A stretch of DNA of 64,000 bases from Desulfosarcina alkanivorans (GCF_009688945.1 NZ_AP021874.1:4774001-4838000); one strand, 5' to 3'; shown: positions 37,730 to 46,891, numbered from the stretch's first letter. The notes: generated by a model from the letters alone, not told the origin. Translations and numbers: made by a program.

Positions 37730-38314
37730 TGCCGGCCTTTCGTGCACAGGTGTCGGATCGGTCACCGTGGACCGACGATTCTTATGACGTCATTGCCGGC
37801 CGTTTTCAATGAAAAAAGCGGACCTTCGCCTGTCAACGCAACGGGCGCTTCAGGATTAATTGTTTTTCGATGGATGCGGGCCGAATTTCTGGATACCCGA
37901 ACTCCGGGCCCGGACCGCCAAAAAAGGCATCGCCTGCAAGGACCGGCCGGCGTATGAGACGGCATTCCATCGGGCGGCGATGGTGAAAGCGCCACGGTGG
38001 CTTTCTGCCGGCCCATGGGTGACCCTCGAATTCCAATCGACCCGGTGGTTGGGCAGGAGGTGCACCGGCCATTGACGCCGGGCGGATACTGCCGCTATAC
38101 TGATTTGAGGACCATTCCCGTCTGCTCCGGTGAGCATGCCGCCACCCGGTCGCGTCCGTGCTTCAACCGCTTGCTCCACCTGTCGCTGCTTTGCCCCGGC
38201 CCATGGGTAAAAGAACCTGCGGACCAACCGAATTCGTGCCCTGAACGGACACCTGATGGCGGATACGGCAACTGCCCGGAGCACGATAACCCATCAGAAA
38301 AGGGGACCGGAGCG
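37730..38314. other. Intergenic region, 585 bp
   Basis: Divergent region between the MATE gene and the sulfite-oxidase-like gene. The downstream gene's frame is open far into it (from 37997) but upstream of 38315 the sequence is not protein-like. No promoter, repeat or RNA recognised. Confidence 0.45.
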
Positions 38315-39358
38315 ATGACCACGTCCATGCGTATCATGACCGACAATCCGTTGAACGCCGAAACCCCGGCAGCGCGGCTGCGATCCTGGATTACCCCCAA
38401 TGCGGTTTTTTTCGACCGCAACCAGGGCCAGATCCCCGATGCGCCGGCTGATTTGGACACCTGGCGGCTGACCATCGATGGTGACGTCAACCAATCATTG
38501 AAACTGGACCTGGACCGGATCCAGAGCCTCCCCAAAGCCATCGTTGCCAATACCCTGGAGTGTTCGGGCAACAGCCGGTCGCTGCTTGAAAAAAGGGCCC
38601 CCGGGAACCCATGGACCATCGGCGGTGTCGGCAATGCGGTGTGGGGCGGTATCTGGCTTCGCGATTTGCTGAACAAATCCGGCCTGGCGGACCGGGCCGC
38701 CCATGTCGCTTTCGAAGGCATGGACACCCCGCTTGGCAAGTCCCGGATCAAATTCGTCCGCAGCATACCTATCGAAAAGGCGATGTCATCCACCCTGCTG
38801 GCCTATGAAATGAACGGGGACCCACTGCCCCTGAAGCATGGCTATCCCCTGCGGGCCCTGGCCTTGGGATGGACGGGCGCCAACTGCGTGAAATGGCTCA
38901 ATCGAATTACGGTCCTGGAAAGGCCGTTCAAGGGGTTTTTCATGGACCAGGTCTACCGGGTGTTTCAAAAAGGCCAGATGCCCGCGTCCGGGGAGGTGGT
39001 CACCGCCATCCGTCTCAACTCCATCATCACCCGCCCGCTGGCCGGTGAGCGGTTGAAGAAAGGCGATGTGGTGGTTCTCGGCGCCGCCTATGCCGGTGAA
39101 GGTCGCGTGGCGCAGGTCGACGTGTCCACCGACCACGGCGCCTCGTGGCAACCGGCCGAATTCATTGGCCCTGATGAACCTTATGCCTGGCGGCAATGGC
39201 AGTATGTCTGGCGTCCTGACCGGGGGGGGGACCACACACTTTGGTCACGGGCCGTCGACGACCAGGGCGGGCAGCAGCCCATGTCTGCAACCTGGAATTT
39301 CCTCGGCTACGGCAACAACGGCGTCGATGAACACGCCGTGAGGGTCGTCGTCACGTAA
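38315..39358 (+). CDS. Sulfite oxidase-family molybdopterin enzyme, cytoplasmic
   Basis: 347 residues. The molybdopterin-binding Cys is in NTLECSGNSR, near residue 85. Later GMDTPLGKSRIKFVRS, HGYPLRAL and GWTGANCVKWL are oxidoreductase molybdopterin domain signatures, and residues ~240-340 form the C-terminal Mo-co dimerisation domain (VSTDHGASWQPA). No twin-arginine or Sec signal is visible, so it appears cytoplasmic. It may oxidise sulfite or reduce another substrate; exact specificity cannot be read. Confidence 0.85.
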   Translation: MTTSMRIMTDNPLNAETPAARLRSWITPNAVFFDRNQGQIPDAPADLDTWRLTIDGDVNQSLKLDLDRIQSLPKAIVANTLECSGNSRSLLEKRAPGNPWTIGGVGNAVWGGIWLRDLLNKSGLADRAAHVAFEGMDTPLGKSRIKFVRSIPIEKAMSSTLLAYEMNGDPLPLKHGYPLRALALGWTGANCVKWLNRITVLERPFKGFFMDQVYRVFQKGQMPASGEVVTAIRLNSIITRPLAGERLKKGDVVVLGAAYAGEGRVAQVDVSTDHGASWQPAEFIGPDEPYAWRQWQYVWRPDRGGDHTLWSRAVDDQGGQQPMSATWNFLGYGNNGVDEHAVRVVVT

Positions 39359-39395
39359 ATGCGAGTTCCCGCAATACCCGGCGCCGGCGGAAAGC

Positions 39396-39851
39396 CTATC
39401 GGGGTTTGCGCCTGATCATGCGCCTGATGGTATAGGCCATGACGGTTTCATCGTCCTGATTGCTCACCTGATGAGAAAACCACACGATGCCCCGATCGGT
39501 TTTTTGGGTTTCCCGTCGATCCACCACCTCGATGGCCACCCTGATCGTGTCGCCGACAAAGACCGGTCGGACCACCGTCAGATCGACTCCCAGAAACGCG
39601 ATGCCCGTTTCGTGCAGGATGCCCGAAAGGATCGTCAGGCCCTCGGCCATGGAGAACGTCAGCGCCCCGGGAACGACGGGCTTTTCGTAGGGCGTTTCGC
39701 GTTTGACATAGTCCCGGTCCATGAACAGGGGCTCGAAAAAGCCGAAGGCGGTGGTAAAGTTGAGATGGTCCGCTTCGGTGACCGTGCGGCGGTCGGTGCT
39801 GTACCGCCGGCCCGCCGAGAACTCCTCATAATAAATTCCGCGCCGGCCCAT
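39396..39851 (-). CDS. MaoC-like hotdog dehydratase
   Basis: 151 residues from the ATG at 39851, spaced well from GAAAGGAA; the ATG at 39860 touches that site. The R-hydratase hotdog is seen in VTEADHLNFTTAFGFFEPLFMD (Asp of the DxxxxH-like motif with His replaced by Asn-Phe-Thr) and KPVVPGALTFSMAEGL. The usual catalytic His is not evident, so it may be a CoA-binding protein lacking hydratase activity. It ends 26 bases before the msrA stop side. Confidence 0.7.
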   Translation of the reverse strand: MGRRGIYYEEFSAGRRYSTDRRTVTEADHLNFTTAFGFFEPLFMDRDYVKRETPYEKPVVPGALTFSMAEGLTILSGILHETGIAFLGVDLTVVRPVFVGDTIRVAIEVVDRRETQKTDRGIVWFSHQVSNQDDETVMAYTIRRMIRRKPR

Positions 39852-39877
39852 GGCTTCCATTTCCTTTCACGGCGGAC

Positions 39878-40705
39878 TTACTGACGATCATAATTCCACT
39901 GGCGGTCGGTCATCGCCACCACGGCTTTCCGGCCCGCCTCCGTCAGGCCCAGGCGGTCGATCTCGCGGGCCAGTTGATCCCTGCTGCCGTGCCCGGCCGC
40001 GTAGCCGTTGAGGCGGGCAGCAGCGGTCGAGTCGATCAAATCACGATGAACCGGATAAATCCGGGACATCTCGGCCCTCAGGTTATCGTGCTGTTTGAGA
40101 ATATACTTCTGGTGGTAGTCTTCTGCAAGGGTAAACGTGCGCAGGGGCGCCACCTCGGTCTTGACCTGCCGGCCGAGTTTTTTCTCAACGGCCGACCGGG
40201 ATACCGTCGCCAGCGTCCGTTGCCGGTCGTCGTGGTAAAATATCGCGTTCATGTACTGCCGGGACCACGCACGCCCGGTGGGTTTGTGGCTGCGCCAGAA
40301 GATGTCCAGCAGTCCGTCGTAGGAGATGCGCTGCGGATCATAATCCACCTGCACCGTTTCCGTATGGTCACCGATATGGCCGTAGTCCGGATTATCCTGC
40401 CGGCCGCCGGCGTACCCTACGCGGGTTCGAATGACGCCCTCGATCATCCCGAACCGGGATTCGATGCCCCAGAATCAACCCAGGCCGAAGGAGGCGGTTT
40501 CGAAAACCGCCGGTGCCGACATATCGATGGGTGGGATTGAAGGGGATGGGGCCTCGATTTCATGTGCCAGGTTCATGGCCGCCTCCGTTGGTTCCGATTC
40601 ATGGTTTGCCTGCGAGTCCATCGCCGGGGAGCAGCTCCACAGCAAGAACAGCACGCCCAAATAAACTAAACACGACAGGTGGCTGATGCAGCATCTTTTT
40701 TTCAT
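39878..40705 (-). CDS. msrA: Selenocysteine-containing MsrA lipoprotein (methionine sulfoxide reductase A)
   Basis: 275 residues if the in-frame TGA at 40475-40477 is read as selenocysteine (Sec77). Upstream and downstream parts are in the same frame, and the junction reads ETASFGLG-Sec-FWGIESRFG, where the catalytic Cys of MsrA (GCFWG) is expected. The N-terminus is a lipoprotein signal (hydrophobic core, LLWSC lipobox). Downstream: VGYAGG, GHTE-like GDHTETVQVDYDP and LAEDYHQKY, all MsrA. No Cys follows Sec77, so there is no resolving Cys, as in known Sec-MsrA enzymes. A SECIS-like hairpin follows the TGA. Periplasmic/outer-membrane repair of methionine sulfoxide. Confidence 0.85.
40440..40477 (-). 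promoter_or_regulatory. Sec codon and bacterial SECIS-like hairpin in msrA
   Basis: TGA at 40475-40477. Seventeen to nineteen bases after it, stem AUCCCG-GUU-CGGGAU (40460-40455 with 40451-40446) with an outer UCGA/UCGA pair (40464-40461 with 40443-40440) forms a hairpin with G in the apical loop. The distance and loop resemble E. coli fdhF SECIS. Confidence 0.75.
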
Positions 40706-40991
40706 TGCAAGGGTCCTCTTTTGGGCAGCCCGTTTTCATCCTCGGGCGATACATGTCAATTGATCCTGTCCAACACGCCCCGTTCCTTATCAGTGTTCTG
40801 TAAAGATTCGATAAAGAGGGGCCGACAGGAGGGCAACGACAGACGGTGGACCCCCGCGACTGAATACCGCTTTGGCGCAAAACACGTTGCCGGACGGTTT
40901 TTTGGGGTTGACGATGAGGTCTGGTCTGCATGACATATTCAACACATTGATTTTTATGCGGGCGTTGCCGACGCATCGTCGAAGGAGGAAA

Positions 40992-41432
40992 ATGAAAAAG
41001 CAGGTCGATCCACGCATGCACAGCGCCGAGCATCTCCTTAACCAGGCCATGGTACGCCGGTTTGATTGCGGCCGATGCTTCAGCGCCCATATCGAGCGTA
41101 AAAAATCCAAATGCGACTATCGATTCGACAGACCGCTGACCGACGAGGAGGTGGCGTCACTGGAAGAGGACGTCAATGGGGTGATCGAGGCGAACCAGGC
41201 GGTTACGGAACGGTTCGTTCCCATCGATGACGCCCGCAGCGCCTATAACCTGTCGCGGTTGCCCGACCATGCGGGGGACCGAATCCGTATCGTGAGCATC
41301 GGCGATTACGACCACTGCCCGTGCATCGGCCCCCATGTGTCCGCGACCGGAGACATCGGGCGATTTCGGATCACGTCGTCCGGGCATGAAAACGGGGTCC
41401 TGCGCATTCGCTTCAAGCTGACGCGTCCTTGA
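40992..41432 (+). CDS. AlaX-like tRNA-editing domain protein
   Basis: 146 residues from the ATG at 40992 after AAGGAGGA. HxxxH in MHSAEHLLNQAM and CxxxH in CIGPH supply the zinc ligands of the alanyl/threonyl-tRNA synthetase second additional domain. Freestanding AlaX proteins hydrolyse mischarged Ser- or Gly-tRNA(Ala). This one is short and lacks the beta-barrel N-domain, so its tRNA specificity cannot be read. Confidence 0.8.
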   Translation: MKKQVDPRMHSAEHLLNQAMVRRFDCGRCFSAHIERKKSKCDYRFDRPLTDEEVASLEEDVNGVIEANQAVTERFVPIDDARSAYNLSRLPDHAGDRIRIVSIGDYDHCPCIGPHVSATGDIGRFRITSSGHENGVLRIRFKLTRP

Positions 41433-41579
41433 GAAGGCCCAGATGTCGGTGGTCCATCCGCCCATGGTCGTTCGGTTAGCGATTTCGCCGTCGGCGACGG
41501 CCAGGCTTTCCTGAGCGAGGCCGGGGAGCCCTATGGGCGGGAGATAAAACCGCTGGCGCACCCAGCGAGTCAGGGGCGG

Positions 41580-42701
41580 TTATCTCACGCTTCGATACCC
41601 CGGGCGCAGTCCCTCTTTCGAAAAGACGATCTGCCACAGCTGGTTTCTGCGGGCGCGGAAGGATCCGGCGCAGGCCAGCAGGTAGTAGGTCCACATGCGA
41701 AAAAAGCGGCCGTCATAGGCCTGCTTGATGCGGTTCCAGTTTGCAATGAAGTTGTGATGCCAGGCCAGCAGCGTCGGATCATAATCCGGCCCGAAGCTGT
41801 GCCAGTCCTCCATCACCAGCAGTTTTTCCGCCGCCGAGGCAATCTGCCGGCCGGAGGGCAGCATGGAGTTGGGGAAGATATACTTGGATATCCAGGGATC
41901 GCAGAAGCGGACCGACCGGTTGCCGGCGATGGTGTGCAGTAAAAACAGTCCCTCGGGCGCCAGGCAGCCTCGAATCCTTCGCATGAAGGTGCGGTAGCGG
42001 CCCGCCCCCACGTGCTCGAACATGCCCACCGAAACGATTCGATCGAAGGTGCCGTTCAACCGGCGGTAATCCTTTTTTTCGATGGTTACCGGCAGCCCCC
42101 GGCAGCGTTTCCGGGCCAGTTTGGCCTGCTCCCTGGAAACCGTGATGCCCGTCACCTCGACGCCGTATCGTTTGGCCGCATAGGCGGCCAGGCCGCCCCA
42201 TCCGCACCCCACATCCAGGAGCCGCATGCCGGGTTGAAGTTGCAGTTTGCGGCAGATCAGGTCCATTTTAGACCGCTGGGCCTCGTCGAGATTCCCGGCA
42301 TCCCGCCAGTAGGCGCAGGAGTAGTTCATCCATTTGTCCAGCATCAGTGTAAACAGATCGTTGCCGATGTCATAGTGGCGCCTGCCGATGGCAAAAGCAC
42401 GGAAACGGCCCGGCGAGCATGTCGCTGCGGATCGGATGCCGGACCACAACAACTTGATGGATCGGGCTGCCTGTTGATCCAGGCGGAATCGCAGGATCCG
42501 GTAGAAGAGCTGGTCCAGGGCCTCGCAGTCCCACCAGCTGTCCATATAGCTCTCCCCCAGGGCAAGGGAGCCGCCAGCCACCAGCCGATTGTAAAAAGCA
42601 GGGTTGTGCACCTGGATATCCCAGGGTCGGGTGCCGTTGATAACGATATCGGCAGATCCGAACAACTCCGGAACCAGGCGTTGGGGTGATGTTTTTTTCA
42701 T
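41580..42701 (-). CDS. cfa: Cyclopropane-fatty-acyl-phospholipid synthase
   Basis: 373 residues after GGGGAG. SAM-binding LDVGCGWGGLAAYAA, then the Cfa-specific YDIGNDLF, MNYSCAYW, FEHVG and HTIAG. It methylenates cis double bonds of membrane phospholipid acyl chains, a stationary-phase or acid-stress adaptation. The N-terminal lipid-binding half is present. Length is near E. coli Cfa (382). Confidence 0.93.
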   Translation of the reverse strand: MKKTSPQRLVPELFGSADIVINGTRPWDIQVHNPAFYNRLVAGGSLALGESYMDSWWDCEALDQLFYRILRFRLDQQAARSIKLLWSGIRSAATCSPGRFRAFAIGRRHYDIGNDLFTLMLDKWMNYSCAYWRDAGNLDEAQRSKMDLICRKLQLQPGMRLLDVGCGWGGLAAYAAKRYGVEVTGITVSREQAKLARKRCRGLPVTIEKKDYRRLNGTFDRIVSVGMFEHVGAGRYRTFMRRIRGCLAPEGLFLLHTIAGNRSVRFCDPWISKYIFPNSMLPSGRQIASAAEKLLVMEDWHSFGPDYDPTLLAWHHNFIANWNRIKQAYDGRFFRMWTYYLLACAGSFRARRNQLWQIVFSKEGLRPGYRSVR

Positions 42702-42942
42702 GATCCGCTCCCCTGTTTTCGTTCACGGTCGTTGCCGATTTTCCGGTCAACGCCTTCCAGGAAAAGGACGGTTCGGAAACGGGAGATCGAAAGCGCTTCC
42801 GGGGGCGCCTCAGGGAGGGGATGGGGTGTCCTAAAACCGGGAACTCAGATGGTGCGGAAACGCAGTCGGATCGCCGGGTCCTTTCCCGACGAATACTCAT
42901 AAATACCATAGCGCGCTGCGGCGCCGGGGGGCAAGTGGAATT

Positions 42943-43860
42943 TCAATTTCTGTGTTCGATCACCTTTATGATCTGCTGCATGGTTTCGTTTACCGGCGTG
43001 GGGATCCGATAGGCTTGTCCCATGGCGACCACCTTGCCGGCAAAAATTTCCACTTCGGTTTTTCTGCCGGCCTCCACATCCTGAAGCATGGATGTTTTTC
43101 CTGCCGGAGACAGCTTCATCAATATTTGTTCCCACGCATCGATATCTTTTTCGGTCAGGTCGATGCCGGCTTCTCCGGCCAGTTCCACCACTTCCCTCAT
43201 CAGCGACCGCATCAGCGACCGGGCTTCGGCAGAGGATTGAAAGACGCCGTAGGGGGCGCGCAGAACGGCTGACGCCTGGTTGATGCCCACATTGATCATG
43301 AATTTCCACCACATGGCCCGCATGATGTCCGCCGGCACCTCGCAGGCAATTCCCGCCCGGTTTAATGCTTCCCCGATGCGCGCCAACCGTGGCCCGCTGT
43401 CGTCATTCGCCATGGGACCGAAAATGATTTTGCCGGGATTGGCATAGGAGAAACGTTGGTCTGCACGCAGGGCGTCGATGCCAACGGCAATGGCGTAGAC
43501 CAGCTTGTCCCTGCCGCAGGCCGCCCCGATGGTTGCCTCGCTTTCCAGGCCGTTCATCACCGAAAGGACGGTCGTCTCCTCGCCAGTCAGGGCGGCGATG
43601 TCGCCGACAGCGCCGTCCAGATGATGGTGTTTCAAGGCCACCAGAACGAGATCCGCTGGTTCGGGACGCAGGTCCGGGTGAACCACGGGGACATGATACA
43701 GCCGGTCGTTTACGGTCAGGGTTTGGTTTTTGAGACGCTCGTAACGCTCACCCCGAGCCACGAAGGAGACGGAAAAACCGACTGCATCGGTAAACATGGC
43801 TGCATAGGCTGCGCCCATGGCGCCGGCGCCCACGATGGCTACCGTTCGAATCTCCTTCAT
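42943..43860 (-). CDS. panE: 2-dehydropantoate 2-reductase
   Basis: 305 residues from the ATG at 43860 with AAGGAG eight bases upstream (an in-frame TTG at 43866 is closer to it). N-terminal Rossmann GAGAMGAAYAAMF, then the ketopantoate reductase core with VALKHHHLD and the C-terminal helical domain starting MWWKFMINVGINQASAVLR. It reduces ketopantoate in CoA biosynthesis. The family also has broader specificities, so substrate is moderately certain. Confidence 0.85.
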   Translation of the reverse strand: MKEIRTVAIVGAGAMGAAYAAMFTDAVGFSVSFVARGERYERLKNQTLTVNDRLYHVPVVHPDLRPEPADLVLVALKHHHLDGAVGDIAALTGEETTVLSVMNGLESEATIGAACGRDKLVYAIAVGIDALRADQRFSYANPGKIIFGPMANDDSGPRLARIGEALNRAGIACEVPADIMRAMWWKFMINVGINQASAVLRAPYGVFQSSAEARSLMRSLMREVVELAGEAGIDLTEKDIDAWEQILMKLSPAGKTSMLQDVEAGRKTEVEIFAGKVVAMGQAYRIPTPVNETMQQIIKVIEHRN

Positions 43861-44165
43861 GCTCAATGCTCCTTCTTTCCCATTGTCCGCCCGGACCGCT
43901 TAAGGCCCCGGCAGCATCCAGGGTAACGAATCCGGCCGAAATCGGCGCAATGACATCCGCCGCCCGCCATGATCGGCAGTCAAGGCCCTGGACCTCGGGA
44001 TTTACAACCTGTCAAAAAAATTTCCAATACAAGATTTACCCTTATCCTAAAAACGATGTGTTTTCAACGGGTTGTTTCTGGCACCCATTTTGTATTCTTC
44101 CAGATGGTAGCCGGTGCCGATGTTGCCGTTAATCGATGGGCACTTAAAATGATAAAGGAGGTCCC
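43861..44165. other. Intergenic region, 305 bp
   Basis: Divergent region between panE and a small Cys-rich protein. AT-rich at 44015-44060. No confident promoter match or hairpin seen. Confidence 0.4.
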
Positions 44166-44384
44166 ATGATTCAGTCACCGTGTCTCAATTGTCCGAATCG
44201 GTACAAGGATAAACGCCTTTGCATGGATACCTGCGTTCTGTTGCATCGCGTGCAGACATTACAGGCCGGGCGCCTGGAGCGGTCATTGTTTACTGCCGTG
44301 GACGCTGCGGATGAAGATCGCTATCAGTTGATGACCGCCCGTGACAGCCGCCAATCCGTTATGGACGGCCTGCGCCTCTATTGA
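44166..44384 (+). CDS. Small Cys-rich (probable zinc-binding) protein
   Basis: 72 residues after AAAGGAGG, a strong ribosome site. The N-terminal third has four Cys in CLNCPNRYKDKRLCMDTC (C-x2-C-x10-C-x3-C), a plausible zinc knuckle; the rest is a helix-rich polar tail. No known family. A regulatory or protein-interaction role is possible but not shown. Confidence 0.65.
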   Translation: MIQSPCLNCPNRYKDKRLCMDTCVLLHRVQTLQAGRLERSLFTAVDAADEDRYQLMTARDSRQSVMDGLRLY

Positions 44385-44423
44385 GCGGCCAACCCGTGGC
44401 CGACCGTTGCCGGGCCCCGGTCC

Positions 44424-45830
44424 CTATCGGCCGGGCCAGCGGTCATTCCAGGGTCTTATCCTTTCATAGGCCCGGGCCGCCTGAAGGACGCGATCATCCC
44501 GATGCCGGGGCGCGACGATCTGAAGTCCTGCCGGCAGTCCGTTTGCCGTCAGTCCTGCCGGCACAGAGGCGGCCGGGTGTCCGGAAAGATTAAAGGGATA
44601 GGTAAAGGCCACGGCCCCCAGCAGGGGGATGGGCTGCCCGTCAATTTCAGCTGGCGGCGGTCCGCCGGCGGCGAACGCCTCGGTGGGCATGGTGGGGGTG
44701 AGCAGAATGTCGAATTTTTCGAAGAGCGCCTGCAACTCCCGGTTCAACCGGGCCCGCAGCTGTTGAAAGGCGGTGAGTTCCGCCACCGTAAGACGCCGGG
44801 TCCGGTCTACCACGGCGGCCAGGGTTCTTCCGATGTCCCCCCGGTCGGTTTCCAGCACACCGGCGAGCTGGGCGTAAATATCCGTGCCGATCAGGGGCGT
44901 CCAGACCTCGGCCGTATCCGGCAGGCGCCCGGTCCACCGTTCCACCCGATGGCCCATCTCCCCGAAGGCGTGCACCGCCTGTTCCACACACGATAACACA
45001 TCATTTTGAACCCTGGCGTATCCCAGATCCGGGCTGAAGGCGATTTTCAGCCGGTCCGGAAGGTCGTCGATACCGGCCAGATAGGGCCTTGGCGGCTTGG
45101 GCAGGGAATAGGGGTCTGCCGGGTGATACCCTGCCACGCAGTCCATGTAGAGGGCGGCATCCCTTACCGTCCGGGTCAGTGGCCCCATCACGGTCATGGC
45201 GCTGTAGCTCAAGACCGGCGACGGCCCCACCGGAATCCGGCCGAAGGAGGGTTTGAGCCCGAAACAACCCGAATAGGAGGCGGGGATGCGAATGGACCCC
45301 CCGGCATCGGATCCCGTGCACAGCGGCACCAGGCCTCCGGCAATGGCTGCCGCCGCCCCTCCGCTGGAGCCGCCCGGAGTCCGCTCCCGATTCCACGGAT
45401 TGCGGGTCATGCCGTGGAGCCTGTTTTTGGTGAAACCGGTAAATCCGAACTCCGGCACATTGGTTTTCCCCACCACAATGGCGCCCGCCGCCCTGAGCCG
45501 CGCCACCTGAACCGAATCGCCCTGCACCCGATTGTCCTTAAAGGGGATGGAGCCATAGCTGGTCACCATGCCGGCGGCATCCTCCAGGTCCTTGACGCCC
45601 AGGGGCAGGCCGGCCAGGGGCCCGACGGGTTTTCCTGCCGCTATTTTCTCGGTCATGGCCCGCGCCTCGGCCATGGCCGCTTCCGGCCGCAGCGAGACGA
45701 AGGCATTCAGGCCGGGATTGACCCGGTCCATCCGGTCGAGGGTGTCGCGCATGACTTCCAGCGGGGTAATTTCTCTTCTGGCGATGCGGGCGGCCAGCCG
45801 CCAGGCGGATTCGTGGCTGATTGGCTTCAT
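44424..45830 (-). CDS. Amidase (amidase-signature family)
   Basis: 468 residues from the ATG at 45830 with AGGAG six bases upstream. The Ser-cisSer-Lys triad is intact: GVKDLEDAAG supplies Lys, GGSSGGAAAAIAGG supplies both Ser, and GSDAGGSIRIPAS follows. Substrates of this family range from simple amides to Gln-tRNA; gatC and gatB are not adjacent, so a free amidase is more likely than GatA. Confidence 0.87.
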   Translation of the reverse strand: MKPISHESAWRLAARIARREITPLEVMRDTLDRMDRVNPGLNAFVSLRPEAAMAEARAMTEKIAAGKPVGPLAGLPLGVKDLEDAAGMVTSYGSIPFKDNRVQGDSVQVARLRAAGAIVVGKTNVPEFGFTGFTKNRLHGMTRNPWNRERTPGGSSGGAAAAIAGGLVPLCTGSDAGGSIRIPASYSGCFGLKPSFGRIPVGPSPVLSYSAMTVMGPLTRTVRDAALYMDCVAGYHPADPYSLPKPPRPYLAGIDDLPDRLKIAFSPDLGYARVQNDVLSCVEQAVHAFGEMGHRVERWTGRLPDTAEVWTPLIGTDIYAQLAGVLETDRGDIGRTLAAVVDRTRRLTVAELTAFQQLRARLNRELQALFEKFDILLTPTMPTEAFAAGGPPPAEIDGQPIPLLGAVAFTYPFNLSGHPAASVPAGLTANGLPAGLQIVAPRHRDDRVLQAARAYERIRPWNDRWPGR

Positions 45831-46050
45831 CAAAGCTCCTTACAGGAGGTGAAAGACGAAGGCGCGGTCTGCGCCATGGTGCATTGGATTACATGATCCG
45901 CTGATGCCCGTCAATTCGGTTGTGTTTAATTCAACGCCGGCCTATCCGCAGGGCGTGCTTCGCTTCAGCCCGGCCGGCGGCTGGATTATTTACGGAATCC
46001 GATTCAGCAACTGTTGCGCATAAGGAAACAGAACCGCAATAAAAAATTGC

Positions 46051-46079
46051 TTGACATATGCTCGCCAGCGCAATAAGTT
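46051..46079 (+). promoter_or_regulatory. Strong sigma-70-like promoter for the regulator/BKACE operon
   Basis: Consensus TTGACA (46051-46056), 17-base spacer, TAAGTT (46074-46079). It points at the XRE-cupin gene. Confidence 0.65.
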
Positions 46080-46093
46080 TCCAATCCGGAAAC
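46077..46093. promoter_or_regulatory. Candidate operator overlapping the -10 element
   Basis: Inverted repeat GTTTCC-N5-GGAAAC. It overlaps the end of the -10 box, a position from which a repressor would block transcription; the neighbouring XRE-cupin protein is the natural candidate. Confidence 0.45.
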
Positions 46094-46130
46094 ACTTCTT
46101 TAGTTCTATTTATATAAATATTACTTATAG

Positions 46131-46162
46131 TTGAAATTGATTGGCGTTGCATGAAATTTCAA
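46131..46162. promoter_or_regulatory. Second inverted repeat in the leader
   Basis: TTGAAATT-N16-AATTTCAA. Could be another binding site or an RNA hairpin. Confidence 0.35.
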
Positions 46163-46333
46163 TCATGAAACTTGACGGCCCGGAACGGAGCCCTTTCGGT
46201 CGTCAGGTTCGAGCCATGGCCCCATACGGTCCGCATCGCCTTACCGCATCTCCGGCCGGGATCGACGTTGAAAAGGGAACCGCTGTCCCGGCAGTTGCCG
46301 GCCACAAGTTTACTGAACCAGTGGGAGGTGTGA

Positions 46334-46891
46334 ATGATTCCGGAATCCCAGATCGGAAAAAACATCAAGGCCCTTCGCCTTTCCCGAAAATTCACCCTGG
46401 AGACCCTGGCCGGAAAAGCCGGTCTCACCAAAGGCTATCTGTCCAAAGTCGAGAATTCCAAAAAATCACCGCCCGTATCCACCCTGATCGTCATTGCCAA
46501 GGCGCTTGGCGTGACCCTCTCCCAGATCTTCGGAGAAGAGAAGAAGGCTGTCCGCTGTTCCGTTGTCAAGAAGGGCGAGCGTCAATTCATGGCCAAGACC
46601 GGTGCCGGCTTCGGTTACTCATACGAAACCCTGGCGCATAAATATCCCGATAAAAAGATGGAACCGTCCATTTTGACGATTCCGGCCGACTCCAAAAAAA
46701 GCCTGGTTTTCCAGCATGACGGTGAGGAGATGGTGCTGGTGCTCGAAGGCGCCATGCGGTTTTTCCATGGCGGGGACGAGTACCTTCTGGAAGCCGGTGA
46801 CTGTGTTTATTACGACTCCAGCGTCCCCCATTATGCCCTTCCGGCCGATCATCGGGATGTGAAATGCGTGGACGTCATTTACGTTCCTTGA
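46334..46891 (+). CDS. XRE-family regulator with cupin domain
   Basis: 185 residues after GGGAGG. Residues 8-62 form an XRE HTH (LETLAGKAGLTKGYLSKVEN), and residues ~105-183 a single cupin beta-barrel with QHDGEEMVLVLEG and YLLEAGDCVYYDSSVPHYA supplying the two cupin motifs. The cupin likely binds a small metabolite. As first gene of the BKACE operon it probably controls it, perhaps in response to a keto acid or CoA ester. Confidence 0.88.
   Translation: MIPESQIGKNIKALRLSRKFTLETLAGKAGLTKGYLSKVENSKKSPPVSTLIVIAKALGVTLSQIFGEEKKAVRCSVVKKGERQFMAKTGAGFGYSYETLAHKYPDKKMEPSILTIPADSKKSLVFQHDGEEMVLVLEGAMRFFHGGDEYLLEAGDCVYYDSSVPHYALPADHRDVKCVDVIYVP

Larger units (their letters stand above)
45831..46333. 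other. Intergenic region with promoter and inverted repeats, 503 bp
   Basis: The most AT-rich stretch around here (46030-46140). Contains the promoter at 46051-46079 and inverted repeats at 46077-46093 and 46131-46162, followed by a leader of about 250 bases before the XRE-cupin gene. Confidence 0.55.

Noticed and set aside
39878-40447. Truncated or pseudogene msrA
   Set aside because: The upstream half is intact and in the same frame; only a TGA at the catalytic position separates them, with a SECIS-like hairpin, so selenocysteine explains it better.
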